Below are positions 1 through 9,905 of a stretch of 64,000 nt of DNA, in pieces. A model generated the notes under the pieces. That model made no database searches. It was not told the origin of the DNA and saw only the letters and a list, made by a program, of their open reading frames with translations. How positions within the stretch are numbered: the stretch's first letter is position 1; each line of letters begins with the position of its first letter. The stretch comes from Carideicomes alvinocaridis. GTDB taxonomy: Bacteria; Pseudomonadota; Alphaproteobacteria; Rhodobacterales; Rhodobacteraceae. The stretch lies in contig SRJI02000004.1 in assembly GCA_005473895.2 (NCBI GenBank), positions 1 through 64,000 of the forward strand. Direction: 5' to 3'. Position numbers and translations under genes: made by a program.

Positions 1-558
1 CAGCCGGCGGATCAGCCGTTCGCCGCCGCGCCCCGCCACGTCGCTGCCCTCGGGCGCGTAGACGGCGAGGCCCAGCAGCCGGTCGCCCAGCCGCATCATG
101 CCGCGCCAGTGGCGGGGGTCGCCGCCCGGCAGGGCCGCCTCCCCGCCCCGGGCGAGATGAGCGATGGCCAGGCCGTCCACGGTCTTCTGGCTCAGCAGAG
201 CCTCTGCCTCCAGCGCCGCGCCCAGCACCTCGGCTGTGGGCGCGTCGCCGCCGGCCCGGCTGGCCGTGACGGTCATCAGCGCAGGCTCCACCCAGATGCC
301 CTGGGTGCCCTCGGACAGGGTCAGGCAGCTTGCCAGCAGCGCAAAACCTTCCCGCGCGCGCAGTGCCTTGCGGTCGATGCAGTACCCGTCGGGCCCCGCC
401 ACGACGACCCCGCCCTCGAAGGCGGCATGGCTGAGCGGGGGCTGTTCGCCATTGCCGGGCGCCACGCAGCCGGTCAGCGCCAGGATCGCCGCAGGGGCGA
501 GGAACCGCGCCGACGGGAAAAGCCGGAGGCCACCCCGGAGCGAAGCGAGCGCGCCCAT
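1..558 (-). CDS. Putative lipoprotein, 3' end outside the window
   Basis: This open frame starts with ATG four bases downstream of the ilvD stop on the same strand, so it is probably co-transcribed with ilvD. It stays open to the window edge, and 186 codons are visible. The N-terminus is a type II signal peptide: an arginine-containing stretch, a hydrophobic segment (residues about 19-29) and a lipobox LTGC with Cys31, so the mature protein should be lipid-anchored in the periplasm. After this come motifs such as VVAGPDGYCIDR and LLASCLTLSEG. I do not recognise the family with certainty; short lipoproteins of this kind are common in Rhodobacterales. Function is unknown. The frame, lipobox and spacing to ilvD are seen directly; the operon is inferred. 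Confidence 0.72.
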   Translation of the reverse strand, partial: MGALASLRGGLRLFPSARFLAPAAILALTGCVAPGNGEQPPLSHAAFEGGVVVAGPDGYCIDRKALRAREGFALLASCLTLSEGTQGIWVEPALMTVTASRAGGDAPTAEVLGAALEAEALLSQKTVDGLAIAHLARGGEAALPGGDPRHWRGMMRLGDRLLGLAVYAPEGSDVAGRGGERLIRRL

Positions 559-562
559 CCGC

Positions 563-2320
563 TCAGAGGTCCATGTAGCAATGGGTTTCGGCCGCGCCGC
601 CCGGATGGGTGACCGCGCCCTTGTAGGTCTCGCCCACGAGCTGGGCGTATTTCCACAGCGCGCCCGAGGCGTAGTCGGTGGGCGCCGGGCCCTCCCATGC
701 TTCGCCGCGCGCGGCCAGCTCTTCGTCCGACAGGTCGACCTCCAGCGCGCCGCGGATGGCGTCGATGGTGATCACGTCGCCGGTGCGGATCAGCGCGATC
801 GGCCCGCCATGCGCCGCCTCCGGCCCGACATGGCCCACGCAGAAGCCGCGCGTGGCGCCGGAAAAGCGCCCGTCGGTGATCAGCGCGACCTTCTTGCCCA
901 TGCCCTGGCCCGACAGCGCCGCGGTGGTCGCCAGCATCTCGCGCATGCCCGGGCCGCCCTTCGGCCCCTCGTTGCGGATGACGATGACCTCGCCTTCCTC
1001 GTATTCGCGCGCCTTCACGGCGGCAAAGGCCTCTTCCTCGTTCTCGAAGACACGCGCCGGGCCGGTAAAAACCTGGTTCTCCGGTGCGATGCCCGCGACC
1101 TTCACGATGGCCCCCGCGGGCGCGAGGTTGCCCTTCAGCCCCACGACGCCGCCGGTCTTGGTGATCGGCGTGTCGATGGAATAGATCACCTTGCCATCCG
1201 CCTCCCGCTCCACGCGGTCGAGCTCTTCGCCGATGACGCGGCCCGAGGCGGTCATGCAATCCTCGTGGATCAGCCCCGCGCGGCGCAGCTCCTTCATCAC
1301 CACCGGGATGCCGCCCGCATCGTAGAGGTCCTTGGCCACGTAGGTGCCGCCCGGCTTCAGGTCCACGAAGTAGGGCGTATCCCTGAAGATTTCGCAAACG
1401 TCCTCCAGGTAGAACTCGATCCCCGCCTCGTGGGCGATGGCGGGCAGGTGCAGCCCGGCATTGGTCGAGCCGCCGGTGCAGGCCACCACGCGGGCGGCGT
1501 TCTCCAGCGATTGCCGGGTCACCACGTCGCGGGCGCGGATGTTCTTCTCGATCAGGGTCATCACCGCCCGGCCGCTCGCCGCGCCGTACTGGTCGCGGTC
1601 GGTATAGGGCGCGGGCATGCCGGAGGAGTTGAACAGCGCCAGCCCGATCGCCTCGGACACGCAGGCCATGGTGTTGGCGGTGAACTGACCGCCGCAGGCC
1701 CCGGCCGAGGGGCAGGCCACCCGCTCCAGCACGTCGAGGGCGGCGTCGCTGAGCGTGCCGGACTGGTGCCGGCCCACCGCCTCGAACATGTCCTGCACGG
1801 TAAGGTCGCGGCTGGCGAAATCCTCGGGCACGTCGGCGCCCTCGGGCACCTTGCCCGGCAGGATCGAGCCGCCGTAGATGAAGACCGACGGCACGTTGAG
1901 CCGCACCATCCCCATCATCATCCCCGGCAGGGACTTGTCGCACCCGGCAAGGCCCACCAGCGCGTCGTAGGAATGGCCGCGCATCGTCAGCTCCACCGTG
2001 TCGGCGATGGCCTCGCGCGAGGCGAGGGACGAGCGCATGCCCTCGTGCCCCATGGCGATGCCGTCGGTGACGGTGATGGTGGTGAATTCCCGCGGCGTGC
2101 CCTTGGCCTCCTTGACCCCGGCCTTCACCGCCTGGGCCTGGCGCGACAGCGCGATGTTGCAGGGCGCGGCCTCGTTCCAGCACGACGCGACGCCCACCAG
2201 CGGCTGGTGAATCTCTTCTTCGCTCAGCCCCATCGCGTAGTAGTAGGACCGGTGCGGCGCCCGCGCCGGGCCTTCCGTCACGTGCCGGCTGGGCAGGCGG
2301 GATTTGTCGAACGTGCTCAT
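563..2320 (-). CDS. ilvD: Dihydroxy-acid dehydratase
   Basis: The 585-residue product dehydrates 2,3-dihydroxy-isovalerate and 2,3-dihydroxy-3-methylvalerate in the valine/isoleucine pathway, in the cytoplasm. The length is normal for IlvD. Candidate iron-sulfur ligands lie at Cys54 (AAPCN), Cys127 (GCDKSLPG) and Cys209 ([11 protein letters not shown]), all typical IlvD/Edd signatures. The C-terminal part carries the conserved GGPGMREM and [10 protein letters not shown] motifs, the latter including the catalytic-loop serine. A GGGAGG-like ribosome site (plus-strand cctccctc just above the start) supports the chosen ATG. The lipoprotein gene follows four bases downstream. IlvD is preferred over the related Edd or sugar-acid dehydratases because of the high motif match, although family paralogues with sugar-acid activity exist. 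Confidence 0.95.
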   Translation of the reverse strand: MSTFDKSRLPSRHVTEGPARAPHRSYYYAMGLSEEEIHQPLVGVASCWNEAAPCNIALSRQAQAVKAGVKEAKGTPREFTTITVTDGIAMGHEGMRSSLASREAIADTVELTMRGHSYDALVGLAGCDKSLPGMMMGMVRLNVPSVFIYGGSILPGKVPEGADVPEDFASRDLTVQDMFEAVGRHQSGTLSDAALDVLERVACPSAGACGGQFTANTMACVSEAIGLALFNSSGMPAPYTDRDQYGAASGRAVMTLIEKNIRARDVVTRQSLENAARVVACTGGSTNAGLHLPAIAHEAGIEFYLEDVCEIFRDTPYFVDLKPGGTYVAKDLYDAGGIPVVMKELRRAGLIHEDCMTASGRVIGEELDRVEREADGKVIYSIDTPITKTGGVVGLKGNLAPAGAIVKVAGIAPENQVFTGPARVFENEEEAFAAVKAREYEEGEVIVIRNEGPKGGPGMREMLATTAALSGQGMGKKVALITDGRFSGATRGFCVGHVGPEAAHGGPIALIRTGDVITIDAIRGALEVDLSDEELAARGEAWEGPAPTDYASGALWKYAQLVGETYKGAVTHPGGAAETHCYMDL

Positions 2321-2420
2321 GGCGGCCTCCCTCGCTTGACCCGTCAGGTGTAGGCGAGCAGGCCCGGAGGGGCAAGGCGGCCGCCCTGGCCGCGGCGTAC
2401 CGGGCAGGCGTGGCCGCGGG

Positions 2421-3500
2421 TCAGGCCGCGTCGGCGTCTCCCCAGCCGGCGCTCTGCATCTCGCGCAGGCGGCTCGCCGTGCGCTCGAATTCGAAACTGC
2501 CCTCGCCCTCGAGGTAGAGCGATTCCGGCTGGTCCGCCGCCGAGACGATCAGGCGCACCCGGGCCTCGTAGAGCGCGTCCACCAGGGTGACGAAGCGTTT
2601 CGCCTCGTTGAAGTTGGACCGCCCGAGGCAGGGAATGTCCTCCAGCACCAGCACGCGCACCGCCTCCGCGATGGCGAGGTAGTCTGCCGGACCCAGCATC
2701 CGGCCGCAGAGATCGTGAAAACTCGCCCGGCCGACGCCGTTGCGATAGGCGGGCAGCACCACCTCGCGCTTCTGCACGGTCAGGCGCAGGGGTTCGGCCG
2801 CGCCGCCGCCGGTCAGGTCCTGCCAGATCTCCTCGATCGCCTCGCGGGCGCGGCGGTCGGCGGGGGTGAAATAGACCTCCCCGCCCGACAGCCGGTCCAG
2901 CCGGTAATCCTTGTCCGCGCGGAGCTCGCGCACCTCCATCCGTTCCTTCAGCAGGTCGATGAAGGGCAGGAAGAGCTGGCGGTTCAGCCCGTCCTTGTAA
3001 AGATCGTCGGGCAGCCGGTTGGAGGTGGTGACGATGGTCACGCCCTGTTCCATCAGCTGCTCGAACAGGCGGCCCACCAGCATCGCATCGGTGATGTCGG
3101 TGATCTGCATCTCGTCGAAGGCCAGCACCCGCAGCTCCGACGCCACGCGCTTTGCCACCGGCTTCAGCGCGTCCTCGGTGTTGGACTGGCGGGCGGCATG
3201 CAGGTCGCGATGCACCTCCTGCATGAAGGCGTGGAAATGCACCCGCCGCACGGGAACGTCCAGCGTCTCGACGAAAAGGTCCATCAGCATCGACTTGCCG
3301 CGCCCGACCCCGCCCCAGAGGTAGAGCCCGCGCACCGCCTCGGGCGTCTTGCGACGGAACAGGCCCTTCTTCGCCGGCTGCTCCGCCACCTCGGCGCGGA
3401 TGCGGTCGAATTCGGGCAGGACGGCCTCCTGCGCCGGGTCGGACTCGATCGCGCCGTCCCGCACCCGGGCGGCATAGAGATCCTGCATGGTCTCGGTCAT
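2421..3500 (-). CDS. zapE: ZapE/AFG1-like AAA-type ATPase
   Basis: The 359-residue protein belongs to the AFG1/ZapE P-loop ATPase family, linked in E. coli to the cell-division ring and in mitochondria to respiratory-chain protein turnover. The Walker A motif GGVGRGKS lies at about 63-70 and Walker B (VLAFDEMQ) at about 125-132. These are followed by the family signature with [17 protein letters not shown], and the HFHAFM motif precedes them. No membrane segments or signal peptide are visible, so it should be cytoplasmic or peripheral. It ends about 100 bp upstream of ilvD, and a NYN-domain gene lies 45 bp upstream on the same strand, so a loose three-gene unit is possible. The family call is strong; the cellular role here is inferred. 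Confidence 0.9.
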   Translation of the reverse strand: MTETMQDLYAARVRDGAIESDPAQEAVLPEFDRIRAEVAEQPAKKGLFRRKTPEAVRGLYLWGGVGRGKSMLMDLFVETLDVPVRRVHFHAFMQEVHRDLHAARQSNTEDALKPVAKRVASELRVLAFDEMQITDITDAMLVGRLFEQLMEQGVTIVTTSNRLPDDLYKDGLNRQLFLPFIDLLKERMEVRELRADKDYRLDRLSGGEVYFTPADRRAREAIEEIWQDLTGGGAAEPLRLTVQKREVVLPAYRNGVGRASFHDLCGRMLGPADYLAIAEAVRVLVLEDIPCLGRSNFNEAKRFVTLVDALYEARVRLIVSAADQPESLYLEGEGSFEFERTASRLREMQSAGWGDADAA

Positions 3501-3545
3501 GGCGCCTTTCCTAGCGCGGGGTCGATGGAAGGGAAAGCGGCGGCG

Positions 3546-4265
3546 TCAGTCGATGCGCCGCACGAGAAGCTGGTTGCCGGCACCTTTCCGAGCCTCGAAG
3601 ACCTTGAGGTCGGCGACCAGGTCCGAAAGCTTGCGCTTGCCGTAGGTCCGCGTGTCGAAATCCGGGTAATCCGCCTGGATCTGCTGGCCGATCCGGCCCA
3701 GCGGCATCCATTCGTCGTCGCTGTCGATCTTCTCCATCGCGTCGAAGAAGAGCTGCCGCGCCTCGGCCAGGGATTCGCCGGTCAGCTTGCGGGCGGCCTT
3801 GGTCTCGGGATCCGAGGAATCGCCCGAGATGTTCTCGATCGCGACGAAGCGGTTGCAGGCATTCTTGAGCGAATCCGGCGCCTTGGCCTCGCCGATGCCG
3901 ATCACGGTCAGGCCCTGTTCGCGGATGCGGCTGGCCAGCCGGGTGAAATCGCTGTCCGAGGACACCAGCACGAAGCCGTCGAAATGGCCGGCATGCAGGA
4001 TGTCCATCGCGTCGATCACCAGCCCGATATCGGAGGCGTTCTTGCCCTTTGTGTTGGCGGTCTGCTGGTGCTGCACGAGGCCCAGATCCTGCGCCGTCCG
4101 GGTCCAGCCAGACAGGTGCTGGTTCGACCAGTCGCCGTAGACCCGGCGCAGGCCCGGCTCGCCATAGGCGGTGACCTCCTTGAGGATCGCCTTGGCGTAT
4201 TTCGCGGGCACGTTGTCGGCGTCGATCAGCACGGCCAGCAGCAGCGAGCGGTCCTTGTCGGGCAA
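3546..4265 (-). CDS. NYN-domain (LabA/DUF88-like) protein with C-terminal OST-HTH/LOTUS-like region
   Basis: The 239-residue protein opens with a PIN-like NYN nuclease fold. Acidic residues that could bind metal are Asp15/Asp17 (VLIDADNVP), Asp79/Asp85 (SDIGLVIDAMD) and Asp104/Asp106 (VSSDSDF). NYN proteins are predicted or proven RNases. The C-terminal 75 residues (ending in GKRKLSDLVADLKVFEAR) resemble the OST-HTH/LOTUS winged-helix domain that binds RNA in bacterial and eukaryotic proteins. No signal peptide is present, so it should be cytoplasmic. A good purine-rich site precedes the ATG. It is 45 bp from the zapE gene on the same strand. RNA as the substrate is inferred from the family and is not shown by the sequence. 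Confidence 0.85.
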   Translation of the reverse strand: MPDKDRSLLLAVLIDADNVPAKYAKAILKEVTAYGEPGLRRVYGDWSNQHLSGWTRTAQDLGLVQHQQTANTKGKNASDIGLVIDAMDILHAGHFDGFVLVSSDSDFTRLASRIREQGLTVIGIGEAKAPDSLKNACNRFVAIENISGDSSDPETKAARKLTGESLAEARQLFFDAMEKIDSDDEWMPLGRIGQQIQADYPDFDTRTYGKRKLSDLVADLKVFEARKGAGNQLLVRRID

Positions 4266-4414
4266 AGCGGTCTCCTTTTCGGGTCAGGCTTCAGAATGTC
4301 GTATCCGGGGCGGGGATACAAACCGGAAACGGCCCCCGCGATAGGCCGTGCGGCGGGGCTGGGCATGACGCTGCGGCAGGGCTAGTCTGCGGTGCAGCGC
4401 AGAAGGGCACGCCC

Positions 4415-5419
4415 ATGACAATCGCGATCCGGCCGGCGGGGCCCGGCGATATCGACCGGATGACGGTCCTGCTGCTGCGGGACGCCGAGGTGCGCTATGC
4501 CCATGACCCGGTGCTCTGGGCGATGGCGCCGGCGCCGCGGGCCGCCATAACCGACACCCTGCGCCGGGCAATGGGAGAGGATCCCGGCCCGGTGCGCCAG
4601 ACTTGGCTGGTGGCGGTCTCGGGGGCCGAGGTCGTGGGGACGATCCACGCCATCCTGCTGCCGGTGCCACCGATCTATGCCGGGGCGGAGGGCGCTCCGG
4701 GGCTGATCATGGAGGACAGCATTGTCGCGGCCGGGGCGCCGGATGGCACGGGGCGCAAGCTGCTCGAGGCGGCGGAGCGGGACCTGGCCGAGGCGGGCGC
4801 GCGGATCCTGCTGGGCGCGTCGGTGCCCGGCGGCGCCTTCGAGCGGGTGCTGACCGCCGCGGGCTACACGCCCCTGACGCTCTACTACGCCAAGAGCGGG
4901 CTGGACGGCGTGGCGGGCGACACCGTGCGGGCGGCGGCGGAGGCAGACGTGCGCGCCATCGTGGAACTGAGCGCGCAGAACCGCCGCATCCTGCACGCCA
5001 TCGACCGCTTCTGGAGACCCCATGCGGAGGCCGACGCCCGCTTTGACGGCTGGATGCGCAAAAGCCTGACGCTCGGGGATCGCGACATGCTGGTCGCCGA
5101 TCCGGAGGGCGCGGTGGAGGGCTATGCCATCGCCCAGCCGGCCGGGCCGCTGCATATTCCGCCGGCGCATGACATCCGCGCCACCGGCTTCATCGACGAT
5201 TTCTATCACCTCGACCTCGCCGATACCGCGGCCCTGCAGGACGAGGGCCATGGCGCGGCGGGGCTTCTGGGCGCGGCCGAGGCGGCGCTTGCGGCGCGGG
5301 GGAAAGGGGCGGCGCTGGTGGTTTGCCCGGCGGGCTGGGCCTCCAAGCGCGCGCTGCTGGAGGCGGCGGGCTACGAGGTGGCGCTGGAATGGCACATGCG
5401 CCGCCTGCCGCGCCCCTGA
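4415..5419 (+). CDS. GNAT-family N-acetyltransferase, apparently two tandem GNAT domains
   Basis: The 334-residue protein begins MTIAIRPAGPGDIDRM, the standard first strand and helix of the GNAT fold. A second similar unit begins near residue 168 with VRAAAEADVRAIVELSAQN, so the protein looks like an internal GNAT duplication. Acetyl-CoA-binding loop candidates are GAPDGTGRKLLEAAERDLAE in the first half and GHGAAGLLGAAEAALAARG in the second. The acceptor substrate is unknown. It is divergent from the NYN gene, about 150 bp away, and ends at a strong hairpin that separates it from the TRAP transporter on the other strand. Confidence 0.82.
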   Translation: MTIAIRPAGPGDIDRMTVLLLRDAEVRYAHDPVLWAMAPAPRAAITDTLRRAMGEDPGPVRQTWLVAVSGAEVVGTIHAILLPVPPIYAGAEGAPGLIMEDSIVAAGAPDGTGRKLLEAAERDLAEAGARILLGASVPGGAFERVLTAAGYTPLTLYYAKSGLDGVAGDTVRAAAEADVRAIVELSAQNRRILHAIDRFWRPHAEADARFDGWMRKSLTLGDRDMLVADPEGAVEGYAIAQPAGPLHIPPAHDIRATGFIDDFYHLDLADTAALQDEGHGAAGLLGAAEAALAARGKGAALVVCPAGWASKRALLEAAGYEVALEWHMRRLPRP

Positions 5420-5421
5420 CG

Positions 5422-5456
5422 AAAAACGCCGCCCGGGGGGCCGGGCGGCGCGTTTT
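5422..5456. terminator. Bidirectional intrinsic terminator
   Basis: A GC-rich stem (CGCCGCCCGG paired with CCGGGCGGCG, four-G loop) is flanked by an A-run on the left and a T-run on the right. It can therefore end transcription both of the GNAT gene and of the converging dctM gene. Confidence 0.85.
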
Positions 5457-5480
5457 CAGGTCAGATCGGGCGGGCCGGCG

Positions 5481-6803
5481 TCAGTAGAACAGCCAGACCA
5501 GCCCCAGCGTGATCGGCGGCATCGCGGTCAGGATCGCCACGCGGATGATGTCGGCCAGCACGAAGGGGAAGGTGCCGCGGAACGTCTCCTTGATGGGAAT
5601 GTCGCGCGACATGGAGTTGATGATGAACAGGTTCATCCCCACCGGTGGCGTGATCAGCCCCACCTCCACCACGATCAGCACCAGGATGCCGAACCAGAGG
5701 GAGAAGTCCTCCACCGACATGCCGAAGTCGAGCGTGATCATGATCGGGTAGAAGATCGGTACCGTCAGCAGGATCATCGACAGCGAATCCATCACGCAGC
5801 CGAAGGCGAGGTAGAGCACCAGCACCACGACAAGGATGAACCACGGGTTGAAGCCCTGCTCGGCCACCCATTGCGCCGATTGCTGCGGCAGCTGGGTCAG
5901 CGCGAGGAACGAGTTGAACAGCCCCGCGCCCAGCACGATCAGGAAGATCATCGCGGTGGAATTGGCGGTGCCGAGGATCGCCTCGCCGGTCAGCTTCAGG
6001 TTCAGCCGGCCCGAGACCAGCGCCACCAACCCGGTGCCCGCGGCGCCTACGGCGGCGGCCTCGGTCGGGGTGAAGATCCCGGCATAGATGCCGCCCACCA
6101 CCAGCAGGAAGATCACGATCACCGGCCAGGTCGCGGCCAGCGCACGGAAGCGGTCGGCATAGGGCAGCCGTTCGCGCACGCCGCCCGATTGGGGGAAGAT
6201 CCGCACGTAGATGGCGATGGTCAGCATGTAGCCGAGCGCGGCCAGGATGCCGGGGATGAAGGCCGCGGCAAAGAGCTTGGCGATGTTCTGCTCGGTCAGG
6301 ATGGCGTAGATCACCAGGATCACCGAGGGCGGGATCAGGATGCCCAGCGTGCCGCCCGCGGCCAGCGTCCCGGTGGAAAGCGCGCCGGAATAGCCGTATT
6401 TGCGCAGCTCGGGCAGGGCGACCTGGCCCATGGTGGCGGCGGTGGCCAGCGACGAGCCGCAGATCGCGCCGAAGCCCGCGCAGGCGCCCACGGCGGCCAT
6501 GGCGACGCCGCCCTTGCGGTGGCCCAGCCAGGATTCCGCCGCCTTGAACAGCCCCGCCGACATGCCCGAGATCGAGGCGAACTGCCCCATCAGCAGGAAG
6601 AGCGGCACGATGGACAGCGAGTAGCTGGAGAAGGTGCCGTAGACCAGGTGCTTGAGCTGGCCCATGGTCATCAGGGTGTTGCCGTTGACGATCCAGGTGC
6701 CGCAGAAGCCCACCGCCAGCATCGCCAGCCCGATGGGGATCCGCAGGAAGATCAGCGCCAGCAGGACGGGGAAGGACCAGAGACCGATCTCAAAGTTGCT
6801 CAT
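5481..6803 (-). CDS. dctM: TRAP transporter large permease (DctM family)
   Basis: The 440-residue integral membrane protein matches the DctM/DedA-like subunit of tripartite ATP-independent periplasmic transporters, which drives sodium- or proton-coupled uptake of organic acids. About twelve hydrophobic segments can be read, with family motifs such as GGTLGILIPPSVILVIYAI, GIFTPTEAAAVGA and GLITPPVGMNLFIIN. Its ATG overlaps the end of dctQ by 14 bases, so translation is probably coupled. The substrate is unknown. The gene is the last of dctP-dctQ-dctM and ends at a bidirectional hairpin. Confidence 0.95.
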   Translation of the reverse strand: MSNFEIGLWSFPVLLALIFLRIPIGLAMLAVGFCGTWIVNGNTLMTMGQLKHLVYGTFSSYSLSIVPLFLLMGQFASISGMSAGLFKAAESWLGHRKGGVAMAAVGACAGFGAICGSSLATAATMGQVALPELRKYGYSGALSTGTLAAGGTLGILIPPSVILVIYAILTEQNIAKLFAAAFIPGILAALGYMLTIAIYVRIFPQSGGVRERLPYADRFRALAATWPVIVIFLLVVGGIYAGIFTPTEAAAVGAAGTGLVALVSGRLNLKLTGEAILGTANSTAMIFLIVLGAGLFNSFLALTQLPQQSAQWVAEQGFNPWFILVVVLVLYLAFGCVMDSLSMILLTVPIFYPIMITLDFGMSVEDFSLWFGILVLIVVEVGLITPPVGMNLFIINSMSRDIPIKETFRGTFPFVLADIIRVAILTAMPPITLGLVWLFY

Positions 6804-7305
6804 AGGTCTCGCCTTTCAGGTTGTGCAGGCTGCGCAGGACGCAGAAGGCGGAGACGATGCAGAACACCACCGCGCCGACCAGCGCCGCGGCATAGCCGAT
6901 CCAGGCCGGGAACTGCAGGATGAAGGTCGTCTCGAGGTAGCGGTGCTTGTCCAGCGTCCCCAGCCAGAGCTGCCGGGTGATGATCACCGCCGCGATGAAC
7001 ATCAGCACGTCGGCGACAAGGTCGATGATCTTGTTCGGACGCACGCCGAGCGCGCTGGTGAACAGATCGACCCGCGCCTGCCCCCGGGCATACTGGCACC
7101 AGGGCAGGAAGGCGAAGATGGCGAAGCCCACCCCGATCTCGACGATCTCGAAGTCGCCCTTGACCGGGCCCAGCCCGGCGAAGGACAACGCGCGGCCGAT
7201 GATGCTGACGCAGGTGATGATGGTCACCGCCAGAAGCGCCACCCCGCCGATCAGGGCCGTGATGCGGGCCAGCCAGCCGGCGGCCTTGTCGATAAGATTG
7301 TACAT
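6790..7305 (-). CDS. dctQ: TRAP transporter small permease (DctQ family)
   Basis: The 171-residue protein (start MYNLIDKAAGWLARITALIGG) has four hydrophobic segments and the DctQ pattern GVGFAIFAFLPWCQYARGQARVDLF. It forms the membrane complex with DctM. The frame is open further upstream, but this ATG begins the conserved region, and the longer N-terminus would be an arginine-rich, unconserved extension, so I chose the shorter product. It lies about 100 bp downstream of the binding-protein gene and overlaps dctM by 14 bases. Confidence 0.9.
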   Translation of the reverse strand: MYNLIDKAAGWLARITALIGGVALLAVTIITCVSIIGRALSFAGLGPVKGDFEIVEIGVGFAIFAFLPWCQYARGQARVDLFTSALGVRPNKIIDLVADVLMFIAAVIITRQLWLGTLDKHRYLETTFILQFPAWIGYAAALVGAVVFCIVSAFCVLRSLHNLKGETYEQL

Positions 7306-7408
7306 TGAGCCTGTTCCCGTCCCTCTCGGGCACGAACCCCTTTTCCCTGCGGTCCTTATTGCGAAAACGGCCGCGAAAGCCAAGCGTCTCGCGGCCGCTC
7401 CGGTTGTT

Positions 7409-8467
7409 CTATTCGGCGGATTTCTCGTCGATCAGGGCACGCGCCCGGTCAATGAGCGCCTGGCCGTCGATGCCGCGTTCCTCCATGTCCGCCACCCAGC
7501 GGTCATAGACCGGCTGCGCGGCCTCGCGGAAGCGGGCGGTCTCGGCCTCGTCGAGCGTGATGATATTGTTGCCACGCTCCTCGGCGATGTCGCGGCCGGG
7601 CTTGTCGTATTTCCACATCTGCTCGGCCGCGAGGCGCGACAGCTTCTCGCCGGACTGGCCGTCGATGGCGGCGCGGACGTCTTCGGGGAGCGACTCGTAG
7701 CGGTCGCGGTTCATCACCAGAACCACGGTCGAGGTATAAAGCGCCGCCTCGCCGGAGAACTCGGTGTGGTTCTCCACCAGCTCGGCCAGCTTGATCGAGG
7801 GCGTGACCTCCCACGGCAGGACGGTGGCGTCCACGACGCCCTTGGACAGTGCCTCGGGGATGGCGGGCAGGGGCATCCCCACGGCGGTCGCGCCCAGCTC
7901 GTTCATGTAGTCATTGATCACCCGCGTGGGCGCGCGGACCTTGAGCCCCTCCATGTCGTCGAGCGATTCCACCGGCACGCGCGAATGGATCAGCCCCGGT
8001 CCGTGGACCCAGGCGCCCAGCACCTTGAGCCCGGCATATTCGTTCGAGGCGAAATCCTCGTCCACCATCTGCTGGAAGGCCAGCGCGGTGCCGATGGGAT
8101 CCTTCATCATGAAGGGCAGTTCGAAGACCTCGGTGCGGGGGAAGCGGCCGGGGGTGTAGCCCACCAGCGTCATCGACATATCGACCACGCCGTCCTGCGC
8201 CTGGTCCATCAGCTCGGTCGGGCGGCCGCCAAGCGCCATGGCATCGTAATGCTCGATCTTCACCTTGCCGTTCGCGGCCTCCTCGACCGCCGCGGCCCAG
8301 GGTTTCAGGATATGTTTCGGAACCGTCGCCATCGGCGGCAGGAACTGGTGCAACCGCAGCGTGATCTCCTGCGCGGCGGCGGCCCCGCCGGTGAGTCCGG
8401 TGATGCCGGTGGCCGCGACGGCCAGCAGGCCCGCCCCGGCGACATTGAGAAAGTGCCGTCTGATCAT
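7409..8467 (-). CDS. dctP: TRAP transporter substrate-binding protein (DctP family)
   Basis: The 352-residue periplasmic receptor binds the substrate and delivers it to DctQM. The start MIRRHFLNVAGAGLLAVAA is preceded by a GGGAGGAG ribosome site four to five bases upstream. The N-terminus contains RRHFL, which fits a twin-arginine (Tat) signal, followed by a hydrophobic stretch and an alanine-rich cleavage region near residue 32 (GGAAAAQEITLRL). DctP-type motifs include KGVVDATVLPWEV and LVMNRDRYESLPEDVRAAID. The substrate cannot be deduced. The divergent MFS gene shares a 205-bp promoter region. A much longer open frame upstream is not used because it lacks the signal peptide at its start. 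Confidence 0.92.
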   Translation of the reverse strand: MIRRHFLNVAGAGLLAVAATGITGLTGGAAAAQEITLRLHQFLPPMATVPKHILKPWAAAVEEAANGKVKIEHYDAMALGGRPTELMDQAQDGVVDMSMTLVGYTPGRFPRTEVFELPFMMKDPIGTALAFQQMVDEDFASNEYAGLKVLGAWVHGPGLIHSRVPVESLDDMEGLKVRAPTRVINDYMNELGATAVGMPLPAIPEALSKGVVDATVLPWEVTPSIKLAELVENHTEFSGEAALYTSTVVLVMNRDRYESLPEDVRAAIDGQSGEKLSRLAAEQMWKYDKPGRDIAEERGNNIITLDEAETARFREAAQPVYDRWVADMEERGIDGQALIDRARALIDEKSAE

Positions 8468-8672
8468 GTGACTCCTCCCTTCGCGGGTATGCCCCGCTGT
8501 CTCCTCCTGCCCGCCGCGGGACGCGAAGGGCGATTGAATGTCTAGGAAAGAATTGTTCGGTTGCATAGCTATTTCTTGTGACCGGCGCTCCAAGGGCCTT
8601 GGCGCCCCGGGGCCCGGAGGGGGCGGGCGCTTTGGCCTTGCGCGCCGGGCGCGGCTGGCGCAATCAGGCGGC
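8468..8672. promoter_or_regulatory. Divergent promoter region between dctP and the MFS gene
   Basis: This spacer holds an island near 8535-8577 that is clearly AT-richer than its surroundings and is the likely place for both promoters. A short palindrome, CCAAGG-G-CCTTGG, at 8590-8602 could be an operator half-way to the MFS start. No regulator family can be assigned. Confidence 0.35.
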
Positions 8673-9863
8673 ATGGACACGCAGCGCACGCCGGTGCTTC
8701 TCATCCTCACGATCTGGGTCGGCGGGCTTTGCGCGGCGATGCAGTTCGGCAAGATCGCCGTCATCTTCCCGCAGATCGCCGCGCTCTACCCCGAGGCGGG
8801 GGCGAGCATCGGGTTCGTGCTGTCCTTCATCAGCTTCCTCGGCCTCGTGCTGGGCGTGGTGGCGGGGATCCTCGCCGCGCGGATCGGGTTCCGGCGGCTG
8901 CTGCTGGGGGCGCTGACCGCCGGCGCGCTGATCTCGCTCTACCAGGCGACGCTGCCGCCGCTGCCGCTGATGCTGGCCTCGCGGTTGGTTGAGGGGCTGT
9001 CGCACCTGGCCATCGTGGTCGTGGCGCCGACGATGATCGCGCAGCTTTCCAGCGACCGGGCGCGGCCCTTTTTCATGACGCTCTGGGGCGGGTTCTTTGC
9101 CGTCTCGCTGTCCCTGGCCGCCTGGGCCGGCGTCCCGCTGGTGGAGGCGCAGGGGATCCCGGCGCTCTTCCTCTGCCACGCGGTGGTCATGGGCGCGGTC
9201 GCGGCGGTGCTGTTCTTCACCCTGCCCAAGGTCGGCACCAATCCCGAGAAGGGCCAGCCGATCCGCCTGCGCGAGGTGGCGGCCGATCACCTTCGCATCT
9301 ATGCCTCGCCCTGGGTCGCGGCGCCGGCGCTGGGCTGGATCTTCTACACGCTGACCTTCGTGGCCATGGTCACCATCCTGCCGGTCTATGCCCCCGAGGA
9401 GAACCAGGCGCTGCTGCGCACGGTGATGCCGCTGATGGGCTTCGTCGCCTCGATCACGCTGGGCACGCTGCTGCTGCGGTTCATGTCGGGCGTGGCGGTG
9501 ACGGTGCTGGGCTTCGGGCTGTCGATGCTCTGCGGGATCGCGGTCTGGGCGCTGCCCGCGGCGCTCTGGCCGCCGATCGCGCTGTTCGCGGCGCTGGGTC
9601 TGGTGCAGGGGGCGGGCTTTGCCGCCGTGCCGCAGCTCAACCCTACCGCCAACGGGCGGGTGCGGGCCAATGGGGCGCTCGCGCAATGCGGCAACCTCGG
9701 CAACCTCGCAGGAACGCCGCTGCTGCTGGCGATGCTGAACTGGTGGGGCTGGACCGCGGTCCTGGTGCTGGTGCTGGTCTGCTACACCGCGGGGATGGCG
9801 GTGCATCTGGACGCGGCCCGCCGCAGAAAGCGGACCGCGCAGGATGGCGTGGTGCCGGTCTAG
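8673..9863 (+). CDS. Major facilitator superfamily transporter
   Basis: The 396-residue polytopic protein starts MDTQRTPVLLILTIWVGGL and has about twelve hydrophobic segments. The cytoplasmic loop 2-3 signature of the MFS appears as GILAARIGFRRLLLGAL. The fourth segment region (SRLVEGLSHLAIVVVAPTMIAQL) resembles the CynX/NimT or sugar-proton symporter branch. The substrate is not predictable. The earlier in-frame start would add a low-complexity glycine/arginine stretch, so the ATG at the first membrane segment is preferred. It is divergent from the TRAP operon and convergent with gabD. Confidence 0.87.
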   Translation: MDTQRTPVLLILTIWVGGLCAAMQFGKIAVIFPQIAALYPEAGASIGFVLSFISFLGLVLGVVAGILAARIGFRRLLLGALTAGALISLYQATLPPLPLMLASRLVEGLSHLAIVVVAPTMIAQLSSDRARPFFMTLWGGFFAVSLSLAAWAGVPLVEAQGIPALFLCHAVVMGAVAAVLFFTLPKVGTNPEKGQPIRLREVAADHLRIYASPWVAAPALGWIFYTLTFVAMVTILPVYAPEENQALLRTVMPLMGFVASITLGTLLLRFMSGVAVTVLGFGLSMLCGIAVWALPAALWPPIALFAALGLVQGAGFAAVPQLNPTANGRVRANGALAQCGNLGNLAGTPLLLAMLNWWGWTAVLVLVLVCYTAGMAVHLDAARRRKRTAQDGVVPV

Positions 9864-9905
9864 GCGAGGCCGGCCGGGCCCGCGGACCCGACCGGCACGG
9901 CCCAG

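Noticed and set aside
164-2353. Plus-strand frame of 729 codons over ilvD
   Set aside because: No recognisable domain, His/Arg-rich; a shadow of the ilvD reading frame.
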